In this document: piece after piece, positions 8,952 to 17,960 of the stretch | Position numbering within the stretch: position 1 is the stretch's first letter | Layout: every line of letters starts with the position of its first letter | NCBI GenBank assembly: GCA_903839035.1 | Contig: CAIMAQ010000118.1 | Location: forward strand, 1 to 51,558 | Direction of reading: 5' to 3' | Source: an uncultured Opitutia bacterium | GTDB taxonomy: Bacteria > Verrucomicrobiota > Verrucomicrobiia > Opitutales > Opitutaceae | Length of the DNA: 51,558 nucleotides | The notes under the pieces: model-generated | Told to the model about the DNA's origin: nothing | Database searches by the model: none | The model's input: only the letters and a program-made list of their open reading frames with translations | Position numbers and translations under genes: made by a program

Positions 8952-9773
8952 ATGAAAACCCCGGAAATCACCCCGTTGTCCGACGCCACCAAGCGTGCCG
9001 CCGCCGCGCAGTATGCGCGGGATGGATTTTATCTCGCACCCTCCGTCATCCCGTCCGAGCTGCTGGCCCGGGTGCGGAAGCGCATCGATGCGGTCTACGC
9101 CGGGGAATACGAAACTGGCATCCCGCCCTGCGGCAGTCCCAAGGGCTCGCAGGAACCCCCGCAGAAGCTGGTAAAAATTGACAACGCGCACCGCTCCGAC
9201 CGGACGATCTTCGAACTCGTGACCCATCCCGCCATCGGCGAGTGGGCCGCCGCGCTCACCGGCGCGAAAATGGTTCAGGTCTTTGCCTGCCAGATGCTGA
9301 TCAAGCCCCCCGGGCGCCAGGGCGGCGTCAATGTCGGCTGGCACCAGGACCAGGAATACTGGGACCACGCCCTGACCGGCGAGCTGTTCACCGCGTGGGT
9401 GGCCATCAGCGATGTCACCGCGGAGTCCGGGCCCATGCGCTTCGTGCCCGGCTCGCAGCACTGGGGTCTGCTCAAGGCCGGCGATTTCTTCAGCGACAAG
9501 CTCGACGAGATCAAGGCGCGCTTCCAGGGCAAGAGCGGCGGCGGCAAGTGGGAGGAAGTCGCCGCGGTGCTGCCCCCGGGCGGCGTCAGTTTCCACCACC
9601 GGCTCACCGTCCACGGCAGCGGCGAGAACCACGCCGCCAGCCCGCGCGTGAGCTTCGCCATCCACTTCCGCACCGAGAAATCCGGCCTGCGTGAGGGCAC
9701 GAAATGGCAGGACGCCGGTTATCTCAACGACTTCGCCGACCCCGTCGGCAGCCCCGTCAGCTATCGCGCTTAA
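8952..9773 (+). CDS. Phytanoyl-CoA dioxygenase (PhyH) family Fe(II)/2-oxoglutarate oxygenase
   Basis: A 273-residue double-stranded beta-helix oxygenase. The iron ligands expected for the family are visible as His131-x-Asp133 (WHQDQEYW) and a distal His221 (VHGSGEN), with Arg232 (SPRVSF) as the probable 2-oxoglutarate anchor. Members hydroxylate aliphatic or sugar-like carbons, and some cause demethylation or de-etherification through unstable hydroxylated intermediates. Bacterial substrates are mostly unknown. It sits between E1 alpha and E1 beta with short spacers (9 and 12 bases), so its product may be handled in the same pathway. It is only distantly similar to the other two PhyH proteins in this window and has an extra insertion (SDKLDEIKARFQGKSGGGK). 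Confidence 0.85.
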   Translation: MKTPEITPLSDATKRAAAAQYARDGFYLAPSVIPSELLARVRKRIDAVYAGEYETGIPPCGSPKGSQEPPQKLVKIDNAHRSDRTIFELVTHPAIGEWAAALTGAKMVQVFACQMLIKPPGRQGGVNVGWHQDQEYWDHALTGELFTAWVAISDVTAESGPMRFVPGSQHWGLLKAGDFFSDKLDEIKARFQGKSGGGKWEEVAAVLPPGGVSFHHRLTVHGSGENHAASPRVSFAIHFRTEKSGLREGTKWQDAGYLNDFADPVGSPVSYRA

Positions 9774-9785
9774 CTTTTAAAATCT

Positions 9786-10802
9786 ATGAAACGACAAGGC
9801 ATTGCAGAGGCACTCCGGGACGGCATCGCCGAGGAAATGACACGCGACTCCAGCGTGTTTTGCATCGGCGAGGACATCGGCGTGCCCGGTGGCTGGGGCG
9901 GGGCGTTCACCGTCACCCTCGGCCTGTCCGATAAATTCCCCGGCCGCATCATCGACACGCCCATCGCCGAACTCGGCTTCACCGGCATGGCCGTGGGCGC
10001 CGCGATGATGGGGATGCGGCCCATCGCCGACATGCAGTACGGCGACTTCCTCTTTCTGGCCAGCGACCAGCTGATCAACAACGCCGCCAAGATGCGGTAC
10101 ATGTCCGGCGGCACGATCAAGGTGCCCATGGTCATGCGCGCCCCCATCGGCGCCACCGGCCGCGGCTCGCAACATGCGCAGAGCATGGAGCGCTACTTCA
10201 CCGGCGTGCCCGGCCTCAAGGTTGTCGCCGTCTCCACCGCTTACGACGCCAAGGGCATCCTCAAGGCCGCCGTGCGCGACGACAACCCCGTCATGATCTT
10301 CGAGCACAAGCTGCTCTACGGTTCCAAGGGCGCCCGCGCCGAACCCGGCGCCGTGGATGCGACCAGCGACATTCCCGAGGAGGATTACGTCGTGCCGCTC
10401 GACCGCGCTGTGGTCCGCCGCGACGGCCAGCACGTGACCATCCTGGGTTGGCTCCTGATGGCGCACTTCGCCGCCCAGGCCGCGGAGCAACTCGCCAAGG
10501 AGGGCATCGAGGCCGAGGTCATTGATGTGCGCAGCCTGTCGCCGATCGACTACGACACCATCGGCGCCTCCATCCGGAAGACCGGCCGCGTCATCATTGT
10601 CGAGGAAGGCCCCAAGACCGGCGGTGTCAGCGCCGAGATCGCCGCCGGCATCATGGAGCACTGCGGCGAGAGCCTGCAGGCCCCCGTCGTGCGTGTCGCC
10701 TCGCCCGATGTTCCCGTGCCCTTCAGCCCCATCCTCGAGAACGCGTACCGCCCCGACGTCGCGCGCATCGTCGCCGCCGCGCGCAACCTGACCCAGTCCT
10801 GA
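9786..10802 (+). CDS. TPP-dependent dehydrogenase E1 component, beta subunit
   Basis: A 338-residue protein that matches E1 beta subunits of pyruvate/acetoin dehydrogenases along its whole length. It has the early IGEDIG motif, the DTPIAELGFTG segment with the thiamine-activating Glu62, the AAMMGMRPIADMQY stretch, and a C-terminal transketolase-type domain with an EEGPKTGG segment. With the alpha subunit it should form an alpha2beta2 heterotetramer. No E2 acyltransferase or E3 dihydrolipoyl dehydrogenase is encoded in the window. The only candidate lipoyl carrier is the short protein at 320-733. A long hairpin repeat begins immediately after the stop codon and separates it from the second PhyH gene. 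Confidence 0.9.
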   Translation: MKRQGIAEALRDGIAEEMTRDSSVFCIGEDIGVPGGWGGAFTVTLGLSDKFPGRIIDTPIAELGFTGMAVGAAMMGMRPIADMQYGDFLFLASDQLINNAAKMRYMSGGTIKVPMVMRAPIGATGRGSQHAQSMERYFTGVPGLKVVAVSTAYDAKGILKAAVRDDNPVMIFEHKLLYGSKGARAEPGAVDATSDIPEEDYVVPLDRAVVRRDGQHVTILGWLLMAHFAAQAAEQLAKEGIEAEVIDVRSLSPIDYDTIGASIRKTGRVIIVEEGPKTGGVSAEIAAGIMEHCGESLQAPVVRVASPDVPVPFSPILENAYRPDVARIVAAARNLTQS

Positions 10803-10896
10803 TTTTACAGGAGGCAACGGAGAGAACAGAGAAGAGTTAACCGCCCTCTTTACAGGAGCCCGCCTCTCTCCATTCCCTCCGTTCCCTCCTGTAAAA
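10803..10896. repeat. Inverted-repeat hairpin element, family A copy 1
   Basis: The outer arms TTTTACAGGAGG (10803-10814) and CCTCCTGTAAAA (10885-10896) are exact complements. Pairing continues inward with CAACGGAGAG against the region containing CCCTCCGTT. An internal TTTACAGGAG echo lies near 10849. The element fills the space between E1 beta and the second PhyH gene. A second copy lies at 11687-11771. Confidence 0.8.
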
Positions 10897-10910
10897 AACC
10901 ACCCCACCCC

Positions 10911-11675
10911 ATGAGCCTGATTGATGATTACAACCGCGACGGCTACGTCGTGGTCCGCAACGTCCTGGACGCCGACCTGATTAAGGAGGCCAGCAACCAC
11001 GTCGAGTGGTTGATGAAGAAGAACCCCGGCCGCCGCCCCGAGCAATTGTGGCAGGACCTGATCCCAAACGACCCGTTCTGGGTGCGACTCGTCAGTGACC
11101 GCCGGCTGCTGGACGTCGCGCAGGAATTCATCGGCCCCGACATCGCCCTGTTCGCCTCCCACTACCTCTGCAAACCCGCCGGCAACGGCCTGCCCGTGCT
11201 CTGGCACCAGGACGGCAGCTACTGGCCGCTCGACCCGATGAACGTCACGACCATCTGGCTCGCCGTGGACGATTCCACGCCCGAGAACGGCTGCATGCGC
11301 GTCATCCCCGGCACGCAGCACCTCAAGCTGCAGCAGCTCAAGGAGCGGAAGGACGTCACCAACGTCCTCAGTTCCGAGATCGACAGCTCGTTTGTGGACG
11401 AGTCCAAGGCCGTGGACATCATCCTCAAGGCCGGCGACCTCTCCGTGCACCACCCGAACGTCATCCACGGCTCCAACGCCAACACCTCGCCCAAGCGCCG
11501 CTGCGGCCTGACCATCCGTTACATCCCCACTACGACCCGGATCACGGTTCCGTGGGGCTGCGATTTTCTGCTGCGCGGCGCAGCCGTCCCCGGCATCAAT
11601 GACTACAAGCCGTTCCCGAAATACGTCGGGGGCGACAGCCAGATGGCCTTTCGCGACTGCGCGCAGTGGCAGTAA
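10911..11675 (+). CDS. PhyH-family Fe(II)/2-oxoglutarate dioxygenase (second copy)
   Basis: A 254-residue oxygenase with iron ligands His99-x-Asp101 (WHQDGSYW) and distal His186 (VIHGSNANTS), followed by an Arg-rich RRCGLTIRYIP strand that should hold the 2-oxoglutarate. It is closer in motif spacing to the PhyH at 32122 than to the one at 8952. The start at 10911 follows a run of C-rich sequence with no Shine-Dalgarno-like sequence. The gene is bracketed by two near-identical hairpin repeats (10803-10896 and 11687-11771), as though it were a modular insertion in the operon. The substrate is unknown; sugar or sugar-acid modification is inferred from neighbours. Confidence 0.87.
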   Translation: MSLIDDYNRDGYVVVRNVLDADLIKEASNHVEWLMKKNPGRRPEQLWQDLIPNDPFWVRLVSDRRLLDVAQEFIGPDIALFASHYLCKPAGNGLPVLWHQDGSYWPLDPMNVTTIWLAVDDSTPENGCMRVIPGTQHLKLQQLKERKDVTNVLSSEIDSSFVDESKAVDIILKAGDLSVHHPNVIHGSNANTSPKRRCGLTIRYIPTTTRITVPWGCDFLLRGAAVPGINDYKPFPKYVGGDSQMAFRDCAQWQ

Positions 11676-11686
11676 CGACACCTAAC

Positions 11687-11771
11687 TTTTACAGGAGGTA
11701 ACGGAGAGCACAGAGAACAGACCAAACGCACGCATGAATCCTCTCCGTTCCCTCCGTTATCTCCTGTAAAA
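11687..11771. repeat. Inverted-repeat hairpin element, family A copy 2
   Basis: TTTTACAGGAGG at 11687-11698 followed by TAACGGAGAG is mirrored by CCCTCCGTTATCTCCTGTAAAA ending near 11771; a T/A difference interrupts the outer GGAGG pairing. The arms are close copies of the element at 10803-10896, while the loop sequences differ. It fills the gap between the second PhyH gene and the isomerase gene. Confidence 0.8.
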
Positions 11772-11791
11772 ACAAATCCCCCAGCAATCCC

Positions 11792-12346
11792 ATGATCACG
11801 AAAGCAGAACTGAAACGCCGCCAGCAGGAAGCCTACGGCTTTTTCCAGAAAGCGAGGCTCGTCATCACCTCCGCCGAGCAGGAAAAGATCGAGGTCGCGG
11901 ACTTCGGCCTGAGCGAATTCGAGCAGACCGGCCTCGGCGTACTCGTCTACGTCAACACCCTGCGCTGCTGCGCCAAGGAGCTCGCCATGTGGCCGCGCCA
12001 GACCTGCCCGGAACACCGCCATCCCAACGTCAACGGCCAGCCCGGCAAGGAGGAGACGTTCCGCTGCCGCTGGGGCAAGGTGTTCCTCTACGTCGCCGGC
12101 GCAAAGGCGACCGCCCCGCAATGCCGCCCGCCCGCAGGCCGCGAGTCCACCTATACCGTCTGGCACGAGGTCGTGCTGAATCCCGGCGACCAGTACACCA
12201 TCACGCCGAACGTCCCGCACTGGTTCCAGGCCGGCGACGAGGGCGCCGTCGTGTCGGAGTTCTCCACCCACAGCACCGACGAGAACGACATCTTTACCGA
12301 CCAGGCCATCGGCCGTGAGACCAAGGTGAGCGAGGGCCAGTCATGA
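11792..12346 (+). CDS. D-lyxose ketol-isomerase-like cupin protein
   Basis: A 184-residue single-cupin protein resembling the D-lyxose/D-mannose isomerase family. These are metal-dependent enzymes interconverting D-lyxose with D-xylulose and D-mannose with D-fructose. Probable metal ligands are the two His of PEHRHPNV, the Glu of GKEETFRCRWG and the His of PNVPHWFQ, in the order and spacing expected for the family. Its ATGA stop/start overlap with the aldolase-dehydrogenase gene implies coupling, and suggests that the ketose formed is the aldolase substrate or its precursor. With alpha-mannosidases in the same locus, a mannose-configured sugar is a reasonable substrate. The natural substrate remains inferred. 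Confidence 0.82.
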   Translation: MITKAELKRRQQEAYGFFQKARLVITSAEQEKIEVADFGLSEFEQTGLGVLVYVNTLRCCAKELAMWPRQTCPEHRHPNVNGQPGKEETFRCRWGKVFLYVAGAKATAPQCRPPAGRESTYTVWHEVVLNPGDQYTITPNVPHWFQAGDEGAVVSEFSTHSTDENDIFTDQAIGRETKVSEGQS

Positions 12347-14316
12347 ACAGCCGCTGGAACGACGCCGAGGCGGCGAACTATCCCGGCGACCTCGGGCAGC
12401 GCGTGTACAGCTCGCGCCTGCTCGGACGCGATTCCGCCCTCGTCCTCCACGGTGGCGGCAACACGTCCGTCAAATCGCGCGAGAAAAACATCTTCGGCGA
12501 GGAGGAGGACATCCTCTACGTTAAGGGCAGCGGCTGGGACCTCGAGACGATCGAGGCCGCGGGGTTTTCGCCCTGCCGGCTGAACCACCTGCTCAAGCTG
12601 GCCCGGCTCCCCGAGTTGTCCGACCTGCAGATGGCCAACGAACTCAAGGGCTGCCTGACGAACTCCGCCGCACCGATGCCGTCGGTCGAGGCGATCCTCC
12701 ACGCCATCCTCCCCGGCAAGTTCGTGGACCACACCCACGCTGACGCCCTCATCTCGATCACCAACACCGCCACCGGCCTGAAACGCGTTCAGGAAGTCTT
12801 CGGCGACCGCGTCGTGTTCATTCCCTACGTGATGCCCGGCTTCAAGCTGGCCCGCCTTTGCGCCGAGCTATTTCCGCAGAAGGCGACCGGGAAGACCATC
12901 GGCCTTGTGCTGATGAACCACGGGCTGTTCACCTTCGGCGACACCGCCAAGGTCGCCTACGAGCGCATGATCGAGCTCGTCACCCTTGCCGAGTCGTATC
13001 TCGCCAAGCACCAAGCCTGGGAGTTGAAGTCGCCCGCTCCGGTTTCCGCGCCCCGCCCTGCCCGCCTTGAAATCGCCGCCCTGCGGAAGGAAGTTTCCGC
13101 CGCCATGGGCGGCCCCGCCATTCTCGCTGTGCAGGGCACGGTCGCCGGTCATGAGTTCGCCCGTCGCCCAGACGTGGCCACCATCTCCCAGCAGGGCCCG
13201 GCCACCCCCGATCACGTCATTCGGACAAAGCGAATTCCGATGTTGGGCCGCGACGTCGCGGCGTTTCGCGCCGCCTACCGGATCTATTTTGATGCCTGTG
13301 CCGCCAAAGCCGGCCGGAAACTCGTCATGCTCGATCCCGCGCCCCGCGTGCTGCTCGATCCCGAACTGGGTCTCTGCACCATGGGCCGCACCGCCAAGGA
13401 AGCCACCATCGCAGCCGATATCTACCATCACACCATCGACATCATCTCGCGCTCCACCGCGCTCGGCGGCTGGCAGGCACTGCCCGCGGAGGATATCTTC
13501 GATGTCGAATACTGGGACCTCGAGCAGGCCAAGCTCCGCGCCGCCGGCAAGGCCCCCGCGTTCGCCGGCGAGATCGCCCTCGTCACCGGCGCGGCCTCGG
13601 GCATCGGCAAGGCCTGCGTGGACTCCCTCTTGAAACGCGGCGCCGCCGTCGTCGGCCTCGACGTGAATCCCGCCATCACGAAACTCTACTCCCGCCCCGA
13701 CTTCCACGGCATCGTCTGCGATCTCACCCAGGAAGCCAGCCTCGCCACCGCGATCGAGGAGGCGGTCCGCAAGTTCGGCGGACTCGACATGTTGGTGCTG
13801 AACGCCGGGATTTTCCCGCCCGGCTCGCCGATCGCGGACATGAAGTCGGACCTCTGGCACAAGGTGATGTCCGTCAACCTCGACGCCAATTTCCTGCTCC
13901 TCCGCGAGTGCCATCCCCTGCTCAAGCTCGCGCCCAACGGCGGGCGCGTCGTTGTCATCGGCTCAAAGAATGTCCCTGCCCCCGGCCCCGGTGCGTCCGC
14001 CTACTCGGCGTCCAAGGCCGCCGTCAACCAGCTCGTGCGCGTCGCCGCCCTCGAGTGGGGCAAGGACCGCATCCGCCTCAACTCGCTGCACCCGAACATG
14101 GTCTTCGACACCGCGCTCTGGACCCCGGAGATCCTCGCCTCCCGCGCGAAGCACTACGGGTTGAGTATCGAGGAGTATAAGACGAACAACGTACTGAAGA
14201 CCGAAGTCTCCAGCCGCGACGTCGCCGAACTCGCCGCTGAGATGTGCGGCCCGCTCTTCGCCAAGACCACCGCCGCCCAGGTCCCCGTCGACGGCGGCAA
14301 CGACCGCGTCATCTAA
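12343..14316 (+). CDS. Bifunctional class II aldolase / short-chain dehydrogenase
   Basis: A 657-residue fusion. Residues 1-400 are a class II (zinc) aldolase of the rhamnulose-phosphate/fuculose-phosphate group. It has HGGGNTSVK at 36-44 for phosphate binding, zinc ligands His130 and His132 (DHTHAD), and a further MNHGLF motif near 188. Residues 408-657 are a Rossmann-fold short-chain dehydrogenase with TGAASGIG near 416 and the Tyr554-x-x-x-Lys558 catalytic pair (YSASK). Known proteins of this design cleave a ketose phosphate to dihydroxyacetone phosphate plus an aldehyde and oxidise the aldehyde, as in some rhamnose pathways. No sugar kinase is present nearby. The start overlaps the isomerase stop. 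Confidence 0.87.
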   Translation: MNSRWNDAEAANYPGDLGQRVYSSRLLGRDSALVLHGGGNTSVKSREKNIFGEEEDILYVKGSGWDLETIEAAGFSPCRLNHLLKLARLPELSDLQMANELKGCLTNSAAPMPSVEAILHAILPGKFVDHTHADALISITNTATGLKRVQEVFGDRVVFIPYVMPGFKLARLCAELFPQKATGKTIGLVLMNHGLFTFGDTAKVAYERMIELVTLAESYLAKHQAWELKSPAPVSAPRPARLEIAALRKEVSAAMGGPAILAVQGTVAGHEFARRPDVATISQQGPATPDHVIRTKRIPMLGRDVAAFRAAYRIYFDACAAKAGRKLVMLDPAPRVLLDPELGLCTMGRTAKEATIAADIYHHTIDIISRSTALGGWQALPAEDIFDVEYWDLEQAKLRAAGKAPAFAGEIALVTGAASGIGKACVDSLLKRGAAVVGLDVNPAITKLYSRPDFHGIVCDLTQEASLATAIEEAVRKFGGLDMLVLNAGIFPPGSPIADMKSDLWHKVMSVNLDANFLLLRECHPLLKLAPNGGRVVVIGSKNVPAPGPGASAYSASKAAVNQLVRVAALEWGKDRIRLNSLHPNMVFDTALWTPEILASRAKHYGLSIEEYKTNNVLKTEVSSRDVAELAAEMCGPLFAKTTAAQVPVDGGNDRVI

Positions 14317-14330
14317 AACGCAGATATTCT

Positions 14331-14408
14331 CACGCAGAGCCGCCAAGACGCAAAGGTCAGGATTACCCAACCCACTCTCCGAACTTCGCGCCTTAGCGTC
14401 TCTGCGTG
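14331..14408. repeat. Inverted-repeat hairpin element, family B
   Basis: The arm at 14331-14355 (CACGCAGAGCCGCCAAGACG then CAAAG) is the imperfect complement of 14384-14408 (CTTCGCGCCTTAGCGTCTCT then GCGTG). Repeats of this ACGCAGAG..AAGACGCAAAG kind are, from memory, common between genes in several phyla. It occupies most of the 109-base gap before the GH38 gene. Confidence 0.75.
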
Positions 14409-14425
14409 CAAATCGCCCTACCCCC

Positions 14426-17158
14426 ATGGCCTCCCCGAAAAAACGCCCCGTCCATTACACGCTCAGCACCCATTGGGACCGCGAGTGGCGCGAGCCCTTC
14501 CAGGGCATCCGCTACGCCCTCGTGACCCTCATGGACCGCGTCATCGCGGGACTCGAGGACGGGCGATTGCAGGGCCCGTTTCAGACCGACGGCCAGTCCA
14601 TCCTGATTGACGACTACCTCGAGATCCGGCCCGACCGCCGCGCCCAGGTCGAGCGCCTCGCGCGCGAGGGCAAACTCGTGGTCGGCCCGTGGTATTCGAT
14701 GCCCGACGAGTTCACCGTCTCGGGCGAAGCCCTCATCCGCAACCTGCTCGTCGGCCGCCAGGACGCGCGGGCCATCGGCGGCGAACCCTCCCGGGCGGGT
14801 TATGTGCCCGACATGTTTGGCCACACCAGCCAGCTCCCGCAGATCTTCGCCGGATTCGGCATCCCGGTCGGTTACGTCTGGCGCGGCATCAACCTGCAGC
14901 AGCGGAATTTCATCTGGCGCGGCGCCGACGGCACCGAAATGCCCTGCCACAAGTTCGGCAATGTCGGCTACGGCACGTTCGCCCACGCGGTGAACCGCGG
15001 TCACGAGTACAACGGACCCGTCGAGGACCGTCCCGAGGAACACGCCCGGCGCGCCAAGGAATACCTGGACAAGGAGGCCGCCGCCACCGCCGTGGACGCG
15101 ATCCTCCTCCACGATTCCTGCGACCACCAGGAATGGAACCCGCAGCGCTATGCCCTCCTTTTCGCGCAGCTGGCCCGGAGCCCGAAGTACAAATTGGTGC
15201 ACACCAGCCTCGATGCCTACCTGGTCGAGTTGCTGGCCCAGCGCGACAAGATCACCACGGTGCTCGAGGGCGAACTCCGCGTCGCCGGCCGGGAACACCC
15301 CACGTCGCAGGTCGAGGGCTACTGCAACCAGTGGGTCATCCCCGGCGTGCTCTCCAGCCGCGTGCGCCTCAAGCAGGCCAACCACCGCTGCCAGACACTG
15401 CTCTGCGCCTGGGCGGAACCGTTCAGCGCCTTTGCCCACACCGCACTCGGCGCTGACTTCGCGCCCGGCTTTCTCGAGCACGCGTGGAAGCTTCTGATGC
15501 AGAACCACGCGCATGACTCCATTGACGGCTGCAGCCCGGACCAGGTGCACCAGGACATGGCGTACCGCTTCGACCAGGTCCGGATGATCGCCGAGAAACT
15601 CACCGTCGACTCCACCAGTCGGATCGCGGCCTGTGTGCGCGGCAAGGTCGCGGACAACCAACTGCGCGTCACCCTCTTCAACTCCCTCCCCCGGGACTTC
15701 GCCGGCGTCACCGAGGTCACCCTCGAGATCCCGGCCTCCTGGCCGGCCTTCAACGAATTCTTCGGCTTCGAGCCCAAGACCGGCTTCATCATCCACGATG
15801 CCGATGGCCGCGAGGTGCCCTACCAGCGCCTCGGCCAGACCCTCAACCGCCTTCGCCAGCGCATCCGCCCCACCAAGTTTGCCGAAGGCGTCATGAGCCA
15901 CCACATCCCGGTCGCGCTTCAGGTCGCCATCCCGGCGCAGGGCTACACCACGCTCACCGCCAGCGCCGTCGCCGCCGGCCGGCCGACGCGTTACCCCGAG
16001 GTACCCGCCCTCGCCACGAGCGAACGCTCCATGGCCAACGAGCACCTCGACGTCGCCATCGAGGACAACGGTACGCTCACCCTCACCGACCGGCACACCG
16101 GCCGCGTCTATTCGCGCCTTCTCACCTTCGAGGACCGGGCCGACATCGGTGACGGCTGGTACCACGGCGTCGCCGTCAACGACCAGGTCTTCGCCTCCAC
16201 CGCCTGCCGGGCCGATGTGGCCCTCGTGCACAACGGCCCCCTGCTGACCACTTTCCGTGTGCGCACCACGATGAATGTTCCCCGGGAATTCGTCTCGGGC
16301 GACACGATGGCCCGCTCGAGCCAGTTCGTGCCCATGGTCCTCGACAGCCTCGTCAGCCTCCGGCCCGGTCAGGAGTTCGTCGAGGTGCAGACCATCGTGG
16401 ACAACCCGGCCGACGACCATCGCGTCCGCGTGCTGTTCCCCAGCGGCGCCAAGGCGGAGACCTACCTCACCGACACCGCCTTTGACGTCGTGGAGCGCCC
16501 GATTGCCCTCCCGCAGGACAACCACGAGTACCGCGAGCTCAACGTCGAGACCCAGCCCCAGCAAAGCTGGACCGCAGTCCACGACGCCAAGTCCGGCCTC
16601 GCCGTCGTCGCCGACGGCCTGCTCGAGACCGCGGTCCGCGACACCGCCGAGCGGCCGATTGCTCTGACGCTCTTCCGTGGCACCCGCCGCACCGTCTTCA
16701 CCAACGGCGAGCCCGACGGCCAGATGCGCGGCCTACTGACATTCCGCTACCTCGTGATGCCCCTCGCGGGGAAGCCCAACCGGGCGCAGCTCTGCGAATT
16801 GGGCCAGCGCCTCTCGGCCGGCCTGCGCGCCGTCCAACTGCGCCGGGAAGACGTGGATATTTATCGGACCACCCCGGCACTGCCGCCGACCGCCGGTTTC
16901 CTCCGCCTGGAAGGCCCCGCCGTCGTGACCAGCACGCGCCAAGTGGGTGAGTCGCTCGAAATGCGGATGTTCAACCCCGACACCAAGCCCATCAGCGCCA
17001 CAATCCATCTCGGCACCAAAACGGGAAAAGCCCAACCGGCCACCACCGCCCAGCGCGTGGATTTCGAAGGCAACCCGCTCGGTCAGCTCGCCGTCGCCAA
17101 CGGCCAGATCAAGGTCACCCTCAAGCCGAAACAGATTGTGACGGTGCGGTTGGGGTAG
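14426..17158 (+). CDS. GH38 alpha-mannosidase
   Basis: A 910-residue protein with all the landmarks of glycoside hydrolase family 38: zinc ligands in STHWDREW (His16, Asp18), the nucleophile Asp129 in PDMFGHTSQ, and His363-Asp364 in AHDSIDGCSPDQVH. A helical mid domain and a long beta-sandwich C-terminal part follow. The family hydrolyses alpha-linked mannose with retention. Length is normal for bacterial members. No signal peptide is present, so it should act in the cytoplasm on imported alpha-mannosides or mannosylated small molecules. It closes the co-directional locus and is followed by a REP-type palindrome. Compared with the GH38-like protein at 5350 it is the catalytically intact copy. 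Confidence 0.9.
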   Translation: MASPKKRPVHYTLSTHWDREWREPFQGIRYALVTLMDRVIAGLEDGRLQGPFQTDGQSILIDDYLEIRPDRRAQVERLAREGKLVVGPWYSMPDEFTVSGEALIRNLLVGRQDARAIGGEPSRAGYVPDMFGHTSQLPQIFAGFGIPVGYVWRGINLQQRNFIWRGADGTEMPCHKFGNVGYGTFAHAVNRGHEYNGPVEDRPEEHARRAKEYLDKEAAATAVDAILLHDSCDHQEWNPQRYALLFAQLARSPKYKLVHTSLDAYLVELLAQRDKITTVLEGELRVAGREHPTSQVEGYCNQWVIPGVLSSRVRLKQANHRCQTLLCAWAEPFSAFAHTALGADFAPGFLEHAWKLLMQNHAHDSIDGCSPDQVHQDMAYRFDQVRMIAEKLTVDSTSRIAACVRGKVADNQLRVTLFNSLPRDFAGVTEVTLEIPASWPAFNEFFGFEPKTGFIIHDADGREVPYQRLGQTLNRLRQRIRPTKFAEGVMSHHIPVALQVAIPAQGYTTLTASAVAAGRPTRYPEVPALATSERSMANEHLDVAIEDNGTLTLTDRHTGRVYSRLLTFEDRADIGDGWYHGVAVNDQVFASTACRADVALVHNGPLLTTFRVRTTMNVPREFVSGDTMARSSQFVPMVLDSLVSLRPGQEFVEVQTIVDNPADDHRVRVLFPSGAKAETYLTDTAFDVVERPIALPQDNHEYRELNVETQPQQSWTAVHDAKSGLAVVADGLLETAVRDTAERPIALTLFRGTRRTVFTNGEPDGQMRGLLTFRYLVMPLAGKPNRAQLCELGQRLSAGLRAVQLRREDVDIYRTTPALPPTAGFLRLEGPAVVTSTRQVGESLEMRMFNPDTKPISATIHLGTKTGKAQPATTAQRVDFEGNPLGQLAVANGQIKVTLKPKQIVTVRLG

Positions 17159-17236
17159 CGCAGGCGCTCGTACACGAGCCTCCGAGGTGGTCGCCGATCT
17201 CCACATCGGTGACTGCCAGCCGACCTCAATCTGTCG

Positions 17237-17294
17237 TAGGTCGGGCTTTACGCCCGATATCCGAATTCCCTGACATCGGGCGTAAAGCCCGACC
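17237..17294. repeat. REPIN-like palindrome (two inverted REP units)
   Basis: GGTCGGGCTTTACGCCCGAT at 17239-17258 and its exact complement at 17275-17294 face each other across a 16-base spacer. Each unit is itself a small hairpin (CGGGC-TTTAC-GCCCG less one base). The head TAGGTCGGGC (17237-17246) is identical to the head of the REP unit upstream of the RAYT gene at 30654-30663. It lies between the convergent GH38 and lolD genes, where it could also serve as a terminator. Confidence 0.8.
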
Positions 17295-17303
17295 AACGTT
17301 GCC

Positions 17304-17952
<649 letters not shown>

Positions 17953-17960
<8 letters not shown>

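Noticed and set aside
7941-10802. Complete pyruvate or acetoin dehydrogenase operon
   Set aside because: E2 catalytic and E3 genes are absent from the window. Only E1 subunits and a lone lipoyl domain are present.
17237-17294. CRISPR-like or phage attachment repeat
   Set aside because: There are only two inverted units with no spacer array or integrase. The structure fits a REP doublet.
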